Origin: CAWAWP01 sp963841205
GTDB taxonomy: Bacteria; Chloroflexota; Ktedonobacteria; Ktedonobacterales; JADMIN01
DNA: 64,000 bases
Assembly: GCA_963841205.1 (NCBI GenBank)
Contig: CAWJCH010000032.1
Span: forward strand, 62,001 to 126,000
Direction: 5' to 3'
Shown here: piece after piece, positions 8,530 through 17,446 of the stretch
Layout: each line of letters begins with the position of its first letter
Position numbering within the stretch: position 1 is the stretch's first letter
The notes under the pieces: model-generated
Databases searched by the model: none
What the model was told of the DNA's origin: nothing
What the model saw: only the letters and a program-made list of their open reading frames with translations
Program-made: the position numbers and the translations under genes

Positions 8530-10152
8530 CTACGCCTGCTGGCGTACCACGCCCCATGTACCCGCGTCGTAGTAGAGCAACGTGGATTCGAGAGTCGTAC
8601 CGATGTCTGTAGCTACCAGATGATCCCCTAGGAGCCAGCCCTGCGTCGCTGACGACGGCGCGAAGCCGGTGGGGACCAGGCTCAACGTAGCGCCTTGCAG
8701 CGACAGTGTGGTCCACCGCCAGATCCCGCCCTCATAGCGCAGCACCGGCGTCGCCTGTGGTGTGGCTTGGTACTGGGACTCAAATGTATCTGGGAAGGAC
8801 CACCCTTGGGTGGAAGAGAGCATGCCAATCTGCCTAAAATTGGCGCCGGAGAGACGGGCAGCAACGCTGCCCTGGATATTTGCCTTGGTCCAGCGGGTGC
8901 CATCGAAGTGGTAGAGGTTGCTACTGGCAACCCATACGTCTGCAGGGGAGATCGCACTGACGTTGAATAATTGGCCCGCATCAGCGCCGATAGTGGCACC
9001 GAGATACGACGTCCACCCGCCATTGGAATAGTGTGCGACAAGCGCGTCATCGCTCTGTGTGTCGAACCCCACGAGCCAGAGGTCGCCAGGTTGGCGCGCA
9101 TCGAAATCCCACACCTGCATGGAGGGCTTCAGGAAACTCGGGGAGACCGTAGTCCAAGCCCCGTCGAGGTAGTGCAAGAGCGAATACTCGTACGACGGCA
9201 CCGCGGTAGTGCTGTTGACGATGGTCATGCGCTTGCCGTGGTCGAGCAGCATCCAGCCTTCGTCAGCGGAGACCATCTCCACCTTTGCACTGATGATCTG
9301 CGTGTCTGAGGTCACCGATACGCGTTGCCAGGACCCGCCTGTGTAGTGCAGCACGAGGAGCTGGTCTTCAGACCAGTCGTTGAGCGGCTGACTGTCCGTG
9401 CCGGGATCCTTTAGCAACGTCGCGCCGACGGCCCAGCCATCACCCGCAGAACTCATCGAGATGCCGAGGAGCTCCGCCGCCGAAATCGGCGTCCCCACCG
9501 GCGTCCAATGGCAGTTCTGCAGGCGGAGCATCAGCGTGGCAGGTGCCGCGGTTGTTTGGGGGTCCCATACTCTCCCCACCGCCCAGCCGTCGTCGGTCCC
9601 CAAGGGCGCGATGGCGGTGAGCTGCGTATGCGCCGGGAGGTCCGCCGTAGCTTGCGACGAAGCACAGTTTGGCGGCGGCGGCGCGACCACGCTCGCATGG
9701 CCGCGCGTAGTAGCGAAGAGGCTGAAGATGCCAACGCTGAGCGCGATGAGCGCCACCGTCGCGACCGCCGCGACAAGGGGGGCAGCACCGCGGCGGCGCT
9801 CGTGTGGGCGGCCAGCAGGGGGCTCGCTGAAGGACCGGTGAGGCGTGGAGTCATCTCTAGTTTGCAGGCGTACGATGACCCCTTCACCGTCGTTGTCCGG
9901 CAACACGTTCTGCTCCCTTATTCGCTCAGAGATGTGGTCCCAGGTAGCTGCAGAGGCGGTATCTAGCAGAATGCGCCCGTCGGTGCGGTGGAGTGCCGCC
10001 ACCACCTCTCGCCACACGTCGAGCGCGTCGCGGCAACTCGCGCAGGACGCCATGTGGCGCACCACCGTGGCCCGTTCGTGGCCCGAGAGCAAGTTCGCGA
10101 CGTACCATGGCACGGCATCCCGGCACTGTTCGCACGATATATCAGGCGTCAT
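8530..10152 (-). CDS. Membrane anti-sigma factor with extracytoplasmic propeller-like sensor domain
   Basis: ATG 10152 (GAGG 9 nt upstream) overlaps the sigma gene by 11 nt, so the two are coupled. The 540 residues begin with a zinc anti-sigma domain: CEQC near residue 7 and H-x3-C-x2-C (HMASCASC) near residue 34. About 80 linker residues follow, then one membrane segment near 125-150 (LVAAVATVALIALSVGIFSL). The large outer part has repeated GWAVG / W-x-V-G and HY-x(3)-W motifs at roughly 50-residue spacing, as in propeller folds. It should hold the neighbouring ECF sigma at the membrane and release it on an outside signal. The ligand is unknown. Confidence 0.8.
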   Translation of the reverse strand: MTPDISCEQCRDAVPWYVANLLSGHERATVVRHMASCASCRDALDVWREVVAALHRTDGRILLDTASAATWDHISERIREQNVLPDNDGEGVIVRLQTRDDSTPHRSFSEPPAGRPHERRRGAAPLVAAVATVALIALSVGIFSLFATTRGHASVVAPPPPNCASSQATADLPAHTQLTAIAPLGTDDGWAVGRVWDPQTTAAPATLMLRLQNCHWTPVGTPISAAELLGISMSSAGDGWAVGATLLKDPGTDSQPLNDWSEDQLLVLHYTGGSWQRVSVTSDTQIISAKVEMVSADEGWMLLDHGKRMTIVNSTTAVPSYEYSLLHYLDGAWTTVSPSFLKPSMQVWDFDARQPGDLWLVGFDTQSDDALVAHYSNGGWTSYLGATIGADAGQLFNVSAISPADVWVASSNLYHFDGTRWTKANIQGSVAARLSGANFRQIGMLSSTQGWSFPDTFESQYQATPQATPVLRYEGGIWRWTTLSLQGATLSLVPTGFAPSSATQGWLLGDHLVATDIGTTLESTLLYYDAGTWGVVRQQA

Positions 10153-10714
10153 GGCGTACATCCTCGGATGATGGGTAAGCGAAGGCGGTCTGGAGCGCCC
10201 GCCGAGCGTAGCTCATGCGGCTCTTCACCGTCCCGAGAGGGACATCAAGAATGCGGGCTACCTCCTCGGTGGTGAAGCCGTGCAGGAAGACGAGTTCCAG
10301 CACGGCACGATGTTTCGGCGAGAGGCGATTGAGCGCCTCGTCGACTCCCATCTGGCCGATCACTATCTCCTCGGGTGACGCGGCGATGGGAGCGGTCACT
10401 TCGTCCCCCGAATCGGGATCGACTTCGCCATGCCCATGCCGGGCGGCGGCTCTACGCGCACGGAGCGCGACATAGTGCGCTATCTGGAAGATCCACGTGG
10501 CAACTTTGGCCTCCCCTCGGTAGCCACGTGCCGACCGCCAGACCGCAAGGAAGGTATCTTGCAGAGACTCCTCCACCGCGCTGCCGTCGCCGTCAAGTTG
10601 GTGCCACAGATAACGCCGCAGCCGCGGGCCGTACTCGACGTACAGTTGTCGCAACGCCTCTTCGTCGCCGTCCGCGACCTGCCGGAGCAGGAGTGTGGGA
10701 TCTGGCGTTGTCAT
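10142..10714 (-). CDS. ECF-type RNA polymerase sigma factor
   Basis: 190 residues from ATG 10714, with GGAGGAAGG about 12 nt upstream. Region 2 is seen as YGPRLRRYLWHQL...LQDTFLAVWRSARGYRG-EAKVATWIFQIAHYVA. Region 4 is LSPKHRAVLELVFLHGFTTEEVARIL-DVPLGTVKSRMSYARRAL, a complete helix-turn-helix. There is no region 1 or 3, as expected of ECF factors. It is transcribed ahead of its anti-sigma partner, the standard autoregulated arrangement. The target promoter could not be identified by eye. Confidence 0.9.
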   Translation of the reverse strand: MTTPDPTLLLRQVADGDEEALRQLYVEYGPRLRRYLWHQLDGDGSAVEESLQDTFLAVWRSARGYRGEAKVATWIFQIAHYVALRARRAAARHGHGEVDPDSGDEVTAPIAASPEEIVIGQMGVDEALNRLSPKHRAVLELVFLHGFTTEEVARILDVPLGTVKSRMSYARRALQTAFAYPSSEDVRHDA

Positions 10715-10817
10715 GTGGTCAAGTTGCCTTCCTCCCGATGCCGCGGGCGCGGTCCGAGTGATCGCCCAACGGGCTTTGTCGAGGAATAGGTGTATCGCAG
10801 GGGGCTGGCGGTTCAAA

Positions 10818-10961
10818 ATGGACGAACAGGCACATCAAACTCATCTACTATGCCTCGTGCTGCTTATCCTCTTGCTGGTCTGCTTGATCGCGATCTCGAT
10901 CCTACTGTATGCCTGCTGGCTACCGCGGAATCTGCGTCCTCGCGACTCTCGAATCCGGTGA
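10818..10961 (+). CDS. Possible small single-span membrane protein
   Basis: A 47-residue frame MDEQAHQTHLL... with a strongly hydrophobic segment LLCLVLLILLLVCLIAISILLY and a basic tail RPRDSRIR (positive-inside). It diverges from the sigma gene. The upstream GCAGGGGG is a weak ribosome site. No homology is recognised. Confidence 0.3.
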   Translation: MDEQAHQTHLLCLVLLILLLVCLIAISILLYACWLPRNLRPRDSRIR

Positions 10962-11202
10962 CGGCATCCATCCGAATGATGCGGGCTTTCTGCTGATGGC
11001 TGAGGCCAACGTTATGGACCAGTCGACCGGAAACGCAATGTGAGGGGATTGGCAAGTGTGTGTTGGCCCTCCATCGGCGGTGGGCAGGCGGGCCGATGCG
11101 AGAAGTCGACGTGAAAGGTGGCCGTCTGGTGACGGATCTTAGCTCCGCTTACTAGGGAGCTTGATGCTCTGCGCGCCCATCACGGAGTTGTACATCGCCC
11201 GT
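10962..11202. other. Non-coding stretch leading into an att-like repeat
   Basis: I see no gene. The segment CCGTTCACCGACGTCCGCCAACGTC at about 11199-11223 matches the repeat family seen at 7613 and 61440. It extends under the 3' end of the IS110 transposase. Confidence 0.4.
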
Positions 11203-12567
11203 TCACCGACGTCCGCCAACGTCTGTCACGTCGTATGAAATGGACAGTTGGCTCCCCCGGTTGTTCGTCCCTGACCGCACGCGTCCGCCGGCGTTCCTCC
11301 GAAAATCCTCTGGGGGTGTCGTGTCAGGCACGACGGTTGGAGTGAGGGCAACCGTATAGCCGAGCTGCTCTAGCCGACGCGTGTAGTGGCGCTGGAGGCG
11401 TGTTGTGTCCAGGCGGTCAAAGTAGTCGGCCCCGAGATCGCGGTACGGTCGCCGGGTGCGCAGCAGGTGATAGATCACCACGAGGAGGGTATGGGCAACC
11501 GCCACGATCGCCTTCGGTTTGCCGCAGCGGCGCGCGAGACGGTGGTACTGGGCGGCCAAGTAGCCCTCGGACGTGTGGGCAATGGACCAGGCGACTTCGC
11601 CAAGCATGCCTTTGAGCCAGGTGTCGCCATGCGTGGTCCTGCCCCCCAAGCGTTTGCCGGCGCTCTGCTTGTTGCCGGGGCAGACGCCAGCCCACGAAGC
11701 GAGATGTTTGGCCGAGGGGAAGCGGGTCATATCACTCCCGATCTCGGCGACGATCGCCACAGCGGCGGTGCGACCGACACAGGGAATGGTCTCCAAGAGC
11801 GCGACCGCCTCAGCAGCGGGTGGGGAGCTCGCGAGAGCCCTGTCGATATCGGCCGTAAGCTGCTCCAATTGTGCCTCGAGGAAGTCAATGTGCAGCAGCA
11901 CATGGCCCAAGAGCAAGCGCTGGCTTGCCTGAACGCGCCCTTGCAGCGCTTGACGCAGTGCAGGCAGCTTGGCTCGCATGCGACCGCGAGCCAGTTCCGC
12001 GAGCGTCTCCGGCTGCTGCTCTCCGGCCAGGATCGCGTCCAGCATGGCACGACCGCTTCGGCCCAGAATATCGGTTGCCACCGCTCCGAGCTTGAGGTTG
12101 GCGCTCTCCAGCAGCTTGTGGAGGCGATTGACCTCCTGCGTTCGCGCCTGCAGCAGCGTTTGGCGATAGCGCGTCAACTCACGCAGCTCGCGGATCGGCG
12201 CGGGCGGGATGAAGCTCGCACGCAGCAGGCCGTGGCGCAGCAGGTCCGCCAGCCACTCCGCGTCCTTCACATCGGTCTTGTGGCCCGGCACGGCCTTCAT
12301 GTGCTGCGCATTGACCAGGATCACTTCGTGATCCGCCTCTAAGATGTTGAAGACCGGACGCCAGTAGACGCCGGTGCTCTCCATCGCGACCTGTTCGACG
12401 CCCAAACTATTGAGCCAGTCATTGAGCGCCAACAGGTCGGCGGTCATGGTGCCGAACGTGTGCACCTGTCGGTGCACCGAGTCGTCTAGGCTCGTCACAA
12501 GGACGCACGCGACCACCGTCTTCTGATGCACATCCAACCCGCAGCAGCGCGCATAGACGACCTGCAT
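11203..12567 (-). CDS. IS110-family transposase (DEDD)
   Basis: ATG 12567 follows GGGAGG at 8 nt. The 454 residues have the DEDD RuvC-like N-terminus: GLDVHQKTV (Asp), ESTGVYW (Glu) and KTDVKDAEWLADLLRHGLL (Asp pair). A coiled-coil middle (QTLLQARTQEVNRLHKLLE) is followed by the C-terminal Tnp_20 domain IPCVGRTAAVAIVAEIG, FPSAKHLASWAGVCPGN and the serine-bearing KR-x-GG segment. The frame is intact. The last about 25 residues (after RRNAGGRVRSG) are encoded by flanking att-like repeat, so the natural terminus was probably altered by the insertion site. IS110 elements recombine via a bridge RNA, for which there is space upstream. Confidence 0.9.
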   Translation of the reverse strand: MQVVYARCCGLDVHQKTVVACVLVTSLDDSVHRQVHTFGTMTADLLALNDWLNSLGVEQVAMESTGVYWRPVFNILEADHEVILVNAQHMKAVPGHKTDVKDAEWLADLLRHGLLRASFIPPAPIRELRELTRYRQTLLQARTQEVNRLHKLLESANLKLGAVATDILGRSGRAMLDAILAGEQQPETLAELARGRMRAKLPALRQALQGRVQASQRLLLGHVLLHIDFLEAQLEQLTADIDRALASSPPAAEAVALLETIPCVGRTAAVAIVAEIGSDMTRFPSAKHLASWAGVCPGNKQSAGKRLGGRTTHGDTWLKGMLGEVAWSIAHTSEGYLAAQYHRLARRCGKPKAIVAVAHTLLVVIYHLLRTRRPYRDLGADYFDRLDTTRLQRHYTRRLEQLGYTVALTPTVVPDTTPPEDFRRNAGGRVRSGTNNRGSQLSISYDVTDVGGRR

Positions 12568-12833
12568 ACAGCGCACCTCCCGTTCCTCCAGTCCGGACAC
12601 GGCCTGACGAAATGGAGCGGGCGGGGGTGCGAGCGAACGACAAGTTTCCTCCGCGTGCTCGCCGTCGTCCTCTTCTGGGTCGACGGGGCAACAGTCGTCT
12701 CCTCTGGGCGCACCCGGGTTAGCTTGGCGACGGGCTCCTGCGGCGCCGACGCAGGCTCCAACCTCACCCGCCAGCTCCTTGCGCCAGTATCGCCCATTTT
12801 CACCCGCGCCTGCGGCCCGCGCGGCCATGCAGC
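12568..12833 (-). ncRNA. Candidate IS110 bridge RNA region (left end of the element)
   Basis: This 266-nt non-coding segment lies just upstream of an intact IS110 transposase, where bridge RNAs of the IS110 group are encoded. On the minus strand it contains a clear hairpin, CCTGCG / loop of 7 / CGCAGG (12737-12742 with 12750-12755), and other GC-rich stems. The element boundary and the guide loops are not defined by eye. Confidence 0.4.
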
Positions 12834-12877
12834 TTGGCGTCAAAATTGACACTGGTGGCGAATTCGAGTTGGTGCCG

Positions 12878-14678
12878 TTAGGCAGCTTGGGTCATGAGCC
12901 GTGCGAAGGTAGACCGGCGGGTCGGCGCCAGGGGTGTCCCTGCGAGCCAAGCGCTGAGGCGCACGAGGTTGAGCGCCACCGCCGTGCGCCCAGGCTGCAG
13001 ATGGGTCTTGGCCTGACCGACAGAGCGCGAGCGACGCAAGTCGCAGCGACGCAAGCCCTGGGCATGGGCGCTTTCGATGCCGGCCCGTTGGGCGTAAGCG
13101 AGCGCGAACGCCTGCGTGTGTTCGCGCACCCGTGCGGCGCGGAGGGCTTCCTCGTGCGCCTGCGGATGCAGCGTCAAGGGGCGTCGTGACGGCTTGGTAC
13201 AGCGCGTGCGACCGGGACAGGCGCGGCAATCGGCAGCGGCAAAGGCGACGTTGATCACCGCGCGCGGCACGCGCGGGCGGCGGTCCTCGGCCGGGGTCCA
13301 CCCGCTACGGGTGTGCCCCACGGGACAGGTCACGTGCTGGGCGGCCCAGTCAGGCCCAGTCCATGACGAACTGGCTGCGGTCAAACGGCTCCAGGTCCCG
13401 CTCGCGGGCCTGCCAGCGCTAGTCGCCACGCGTGGGCCCGACGAGGTCAAGGCCGAACTGCGTGCGGCTGGTGGCCAGCCTTTCGGCGTCGATGGAGCCG
13501 GCGTCGATGGAGCCGGCGTCGATGGAGCCGGCGTCGATGGAGCCGGCGTCGATGGAGCCGGCGTCGATGGAGCCGGCGTCGATGGAGCCGGCGTCGATGG
13601 AGCCGGCGTCGACCAGCTGCGTGCTGGGCAGCAGCCCGTGCTGCGCCAAGTCGTCCTGGATCGCTGGCAGCGTCGTCTCGTCCGCGGTCGCTGCCGGGGT
13701 GGTAGTGACCTGGATGAGCGGATGCGGCCGATCCGGGTCGCAGGTCTCGGTGCGATGCACCTTGTAGCCGACCCAGGTGGTCTCCCGCTTCTTCCCGTAG
13801 CGCGCGTCCGGGTCGTCGGGCGAGTGCTGCCCCTGCCCAGCGGGCGGCAGCTCCTCGGCGTGGCGCCAGTGACCGCCCGCCGCACGCGGCTGGTACTGCT
13901 GCGCCCAGACGCGCTGCAGGCGCTGCAGCGCTGGCAGCTCGCGCCGCCACGGCGGGGCGGGTGGCTCCTCCAGCGCGCCCAGGAGGTCCCAGCCATCTGC
14001 CCCGACGCCTTCTGCCCCGACGCCTTCTGCGTAGCCCTGGCGAGCGACCGTGCCGGTCGGCAGACGATACTCCTCGATGCGGCGGCTAGAGCGCTCGACC
14101 CACTCCGGATGCGCCTGCGCGACATCGGCCTGCAGCCAGTCCGGAGCCACCTCCGCGAGCACAGTGAGCGCATGGCGCAGCGTCTCGCCCACGCCCTCCA
14201 ACCGGTTGCGGGCACGCACCGTGGCTAGCACAGGCGTGGCATCGGTCCGCTGGCGCCCCCGGGCTTTGCGCCAGCCGCGCGCCTTGCCCTGCTCGAGCAG
14301 ACCATCGAGCAGCCGCTGCGCCGCGTCTCCCTGGACCAGCCGGGCGCGGAACTCACTCAAGACCGTGTGGTCGAAGCCGGGATCGGTCAACTCGAGGCTG
14401 CGGGCCTACTGCCAATCCAGCCGACTCCGCACGGCATCTGCCGCCTGCCGATCTGACAGTCCTTCGAGAAACGGCAGCACCGTGACCAGCGCCAGCCGCC
14501 AGGGTACCTCGGCCGGCTGACCGCGCGTCGGCAACAGGTCAGCAAAATCCGCATCGGGGTACCGCGTCCCCAGCGCGTCACGCAGCTGCAGACACCGCGT
14601 GCCACCCGGGAAGGCGGCGCGGGCGACACGAGCCGTTTCGTCGGGAATCGGGGGAACGGGCAGCGCTTTGAGCGACAT
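12878..14678 (-). pseudogene. IS1182-family transposase, copy 2, disrupted
   Basis: Begins at ATG 14678 (MSLKALPVPPIPDETARVAR). A TAG at 14406-14408 follows DWQ, where copy 1 has GAG. The frame continues as ARSLELTDPGFDHTVLSEFR to a second TAG at 13419-13421 after LVGPTRGD. A 10-bp tandem duplication (GACTGGGCCT) near 13350 causes a shift, after which VTCPVGHTRSGW, CRACPGRTRC and REHTQAFALAYAQRAG lead to the end FARLMTQAA at 12878. The middle contains eight AGSID units from a 15-bp repeat. It is inactive as written. Confidence 0.85.
13486..13605 (-). repeat. 15-bp tandem repeat, 8 exact copies
   Basis: The unit GCGTCGATGGAGCCG is repeated eight times without error across 120 bp inside the transposase relic. 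It encodes (AGSID)n on the minus strand. Copy 1 has a single AGDLE at the same place, so the array arose by expansion within this copy. Confidence 0.95.
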
Positions 14679-14792
14679 GGATGAGCTCCTTCTTGACCAT
14701 CTCCTCCTACCGTGTCGCTCACTCTCTCTCCCGGAACTCCTCTCGCTGCCTGCTCCGCTAGCATTTCGCCACCAGTGTCAAGGTTGGCGTCA

Positions 14793-15150
14793 ACGCGACT
14801 CGTTCCATTGCGGCCGACACGCGATTTAGGTAAGCGGCTCTGTTCATCTCAGGAAGTCTCCATTACCTTCGGCGCTGACCTACGCAACCAGCACTCGCCA
14901 GGTACCCCCTCGTCGAGAGGCGCACTAGAAACACCCACCACCGAAGCACATGATGCTCGTTGTGCGGCGCAATCGCGGCCTTGTACACGCACCTGCCGCG
15001 GCGACCGAGGATGCTGCATCAGACTCGAAATAGGTATTCACCTTCGCGCGGGCATTGGGGCCGCTCCGGTCGCGACCCCATTGAGATGTCGTACCCAACG
15101 GGCTCGACGTCAAGAAGCCACCTTTTCGCCGCCAAACGTGCTGCTTGTTT
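14793..15150. other. Non-coding stretch
   Basis: 358 bases between the IS end and the F420-type gene. No convincing frame, hairpin or repeat beyond the doublet half at its left edge. Confidence 0.4.
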
Positions 15151-15594
15151 CTATGCGGTTGGAGTTGGAGCAATCTGAAAGACTGGATGCCGCGACGCCT
15201 CTTGCTCGAATTCGTCGAGCGGCGCTTCGGGCGTGACACCGAAGTACGGCCGTACCCACATGACCTCAGAGAGATATTGCTTGAGCACGGGTGCCGCTTG
15301 GCGTGCGGATAACTCCGTCGCGGTGATCATTTCCGACACGTGACCGCGAGTCAGTCGCGCCGTGCCCGCCGCGCGGAGATTGTGGACCCATTGGACTTCG
15401 CCGTAGGGCGCGACCAGAAAGCGCTCTCCATCGCGTTCCAACGGGATCAGCGCAACCATACGCAACGCACCGGTCCTGCGCCCCGACACCGTCAACAACA
15501 TGGTCTTCCCCATGCGCACGCCAGAGCGCAACAGGGCCAAAATCAGAGCGTTTCGTGCATGAGTCGCCAGACTCGCGCGATACACCTTGGGCAT
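15151..15594 (-). CDS. Deazaflavin (F420)-dependent nitroreductase-family protein
   Basis: 147 residues from ATG 15594; an earlier ATG at 15660 would overlap the upstream gene. SGRRTGALRMVALIPLERDGERFLVAPYGEVQWVHNLRAAGTARLTRG is the DDN / F420H2-dependent family core (GRRTG, hydrophobic strand, W-x(2)-NL-x-A). Family members reduce or bind small aromatic substrates, and some bind flavin or haem instead. The N-terminal hydrophobic helix (ALILALLRSGV) may associate with membrane. It lies 52 nt downstream of a membrane-protein gene on the same strand, so the two are probably co-transcribed. Confidence 0.75.
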   Translation of the reverse strand: MPKVYRASLATHARNALILALLRSGVRMGKTMLLTVSGRRTGALRMVALIPLERDGERFLVAPYGEVQWVHNLRAAGTARLTRGHVSEMITATELSARQAAPVLKQYLSEVMWVRPYFGVTPEAPLDEFEQEASRHPVFQIAPTPTA

Positions 15595-15646
15595 GACATC
15601 ACCGTACCCTCTCATACGCGGCGCGGCTCCCACAGATGCGCGAACA

Positions 15647-16414
15647 TCATGGAGTGACACTCGGCGCCCTGCCCAGTCGGAGTAGTTTCCACCCGACAGC
15701 CAGCAGCCAGATCAGCATGACTCCGTAGATCCCGTACCAGGTCCCCATCACCGGTCGCAGGCTCTCGCACACGATGCCGACGACACCCGTGAGGATGCCC
15801 AGGTACGCGACGCCCCGGTAGAAGACCCCTCGGAGCATGGCCACGGAGATGACGAGCACCGCGACCGCGTAGAGTACCCCGCCGAGACTCACTGTGTTGA
15901 TCTGCGCCAGCAGACCGTCGGCCGTCGCCGCGATCGACGCGCGCCCCGCTGAGGTGGCAGCCGCAGCGTACTCATCGCTCAATTGGACGAGGCCAAAGAG
16001 CAGGCTGAGCGGAGAAATGCACAGTACGACCGATAGGATGCCGATGACGCCGCCAATGGTGGCAGCACTCTTGCTCACCGCTCTGAGCGCGACGAAGAGC
16101 GCCGGGAACATGACCACGCTCAGCGACACGGGGCCTACGAACAGGATCATGTTCAGCAGGTACACCGCCTTGTGGTCGCCGATGTACTGAAGCGTTGCGA
16201 TCCCGCCCGGCAGGCCCCCAGTCTGGCCCGTACTCGGGGGCTGCGGCGTGACGGCGAGCACCGCGACTGAGACGAGCGTGAGCGTTAAAAAGAGCAGTGC
16301 GGCGATTCCCCCGGCCCTGAAGAGCGGCTTCCAAGTAGAGTCATGGATCGATTCAGCGGAGGTATCCGCTCGCAGGCGCGCAGCCGGCCGGACGCCGTTG
16401 ATCGCCGAAGTCAT
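15647..16414 (-). CDS. DUF4386-like multi-span membrane protein
   Basis: 255 residues; ATG 16414 follows GGGAGG at 7 nt. About six or seven hydrophobic spans are visible, starting AALLFLTLTLVSVAVLAV, with a hydrophilic N-terminus of about 30 residues. The layout (short cytoplasmic N-terminus, long first loop QPPSTGQTGGLPGG, then paired helices) resembles DUF4386 membrane proteins, which have no assigned function. Assignment is tentative. Confidence 0.5.
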   Translation of the reverse strand: MTSAINGVRPAARLRADTSAESIHDSTWKPLFRAGGIAALLFLTLTLVSVAVLAVTPQPPSTGQTGGLPGGIATLQYIGDHKAVYLLNMILFVGPVSLSVVMFPALFVALRAVSKSAATIGGVIGILSVVLCISPLSLLFGLVQLSDEYAAAATSAGRASIAATADGLLAQINTVSLGGVLYAVAVLVISVAMLRGVFYRGVAYLGILTGVVGIVCESLRPVMGTWYGIYGVMLIWLLAVGWKLLRLGRAPSVTP

Positions 16415-16505
16415 GAACTAGCCTCCCTTCGTACCCAGGAATCCAATGCCAACGCCGTCGCGTCGCCGAGGAGTGCCTGTGACGTGGGTCGAATATGCCA
16501 TCTGA

Positions 16506-17018
16506 TCATCTTCCGGCGAACAAATGGCACGAGTCTCCCGACGCTCTCTCTCGATGCGAAAAGTAGACGATGGCCGTCACCAGCGCGGCGATTGGGCAGA
16601 AGATCGCTGCGAGGATGATGGGAATCCTGCCGATGTCGTTGTTGACCCAGGCGAGCAAGAAACGAATGCCGCTCGGCAACGCATCCGCCAGGTGGGTGAA
16701 GTCGAGCGGGAAGACCGTTAGCAGCCAGAGCGCGCCAATCGCCGTGAACAGGTTCGTCGCCACCTCCAGCGGTCGCGCCGGATTGCGCAGGCCGGTCACC
16801 GCCCTGGTAGCGGGCGCCGCCAGCGACAGCAGCATCGGGCCGTAGAAGCAGAACATTTCCTGCGATCCGAACTTGGCGGTGAAGAAACCCGTGTTGGCCT
16901 GCTGGTGGTAAGCGAAGAAGCCGAAGAACAAGAAGGTGATCACCATCGTCACAAACTCGCCAAAGCGTTGCCCCACCGTCAGGTTTTCTCTATCCTTTCG
17001 GCCCACTGGCGCGCTCAT
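16506..17018 (-). CDS. Membrane protein, four spans, unknown function
   Basis: 170 residues; ATG 17018 has a perfect AAGGAGG site. Four hydrophobic segments are seen (MVITFLFFGFFAY; PMLLSLAAPATRAV; LFTAIGALWLLTVFPL; IIILAAIFCPIAALVTAIVYF). The start overlaps the preceding gene by 29 nt, so it is translated with it. No family recognised. Confidence 0.7.
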   Translation of the reverse strand: MSAPVGRKDRENLTVGQRFGEFVTMVITFLFFGFFAYHQQANTGFFTAKFGSQEMFCFYGPMLLSLAAPATRAVTGLRNPARPLEVATNLFTAIGALWLLTVFPLDFTHLADALPSGIRFLLAWVNNDIGRIPIILAAIFCPIAALVTAIVYFSHRERASGDSCHLFAGR

Positions 17019-17424
17019 ATCGAGCCTCCTTTTGGCGTCTGCCCGCCAATCCCAACCCCACCATCAAGAGTCCAACCACTCCGTACAGAATTTCGGTCGG
17101 TGATGGCACCGACGGCTGGTTAAGGATCAGCGCCTCGCCGATGATCCAACCAAACATGATCGCGCCGGCGACCGTCGAGGCGGTCGCACCGACACCGGCG
17201 CTCACAAGCGTGGCGGTCGTGGCGACGGTGGCGCTCCCGCCCACCACGAGCGCCAGAATCAAACCAGGAAGCACGTAGCTGGTGAACGGCGTCCCCTCGA
17301 GCATGCCGCGGGGGAATCGATCGCCCTCCAGTCCCGCCACCAACGCGACGCCACCGCCGACCGCCGATACCGCCGCGAACGCGTCGGCAGCAACCAGCGC
17401 GAGACGTTCAGTGGAGATCCGCAT
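16990..17424 (-). CDS. Membrane protein, four spans, unknown function
   Basis: 144 residues; ATG 17424 follows GAGGAGG at 6 nt. Hydrophobic segments include AADAFAAVSAVGGGVALVAGL, YVLPGLILALVVGGSATVATTA, IMFGWIIGEALIL and ILYGVVGLLMVGLGLAG. It ends in a basic tail and overlaps the next gene. It follows the flavodoxin gene closely (22 nt), giving a three-gene operon 17923 to 16506. Confidence 0.7.
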   Translation of the reverse strand: MRISTERLALVAADAFAAVSAVGGGVALVAGLEGDRFPRGMLEGTPFTSYVLPGLILALVVGGSATVATTATLVSAGVGATASTVAGAIMFGWIIGEALILNQPSVPSPTEILYGVVGLLMVGLGLAGRRQKEARYERASGPKG

Positions 17425-17446
17425 GGTATGCCTCCTCGGCGACGCC

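Larger units (their letters stand above)
12847..14780 (-). mobile_element. IS1182-like insertion sequence, copy 2
   Basis: The ends TGACACTGGTGGCGAA (12847-12862) and its complement (14765-14780) give a 1,934-bp element, in the opposite orientation to copy 1. The ends differ from copy 1 at only a few bases, while the interior has diverged more. Confidence 0.8.
12834..14792. repeat. Att-like doublet split by IS1182-like copy 2
   Basis: The left half TTGGCGTCA (12834-12842) is followed by AAAT, the element (12847-14780), AGG, and the right half TTGGCGTCA (14784-14792). The total of 7 extra flank bases (4 left, 3 right) is the same as at copy 1. Confidence 0.65.

Noticed and set aside
13486..13605. 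CRISPR array
   Set aside because: The repeats are contiguous 15-mers with no spacers and lie inside a transposase reading frame.
15647..15660. Start of the F420-family gene at 15660
   Set aside because: It would overlap the upstream membrane-protein gene and adds 22 residues unlike the family; ATG 15594 is preferred.
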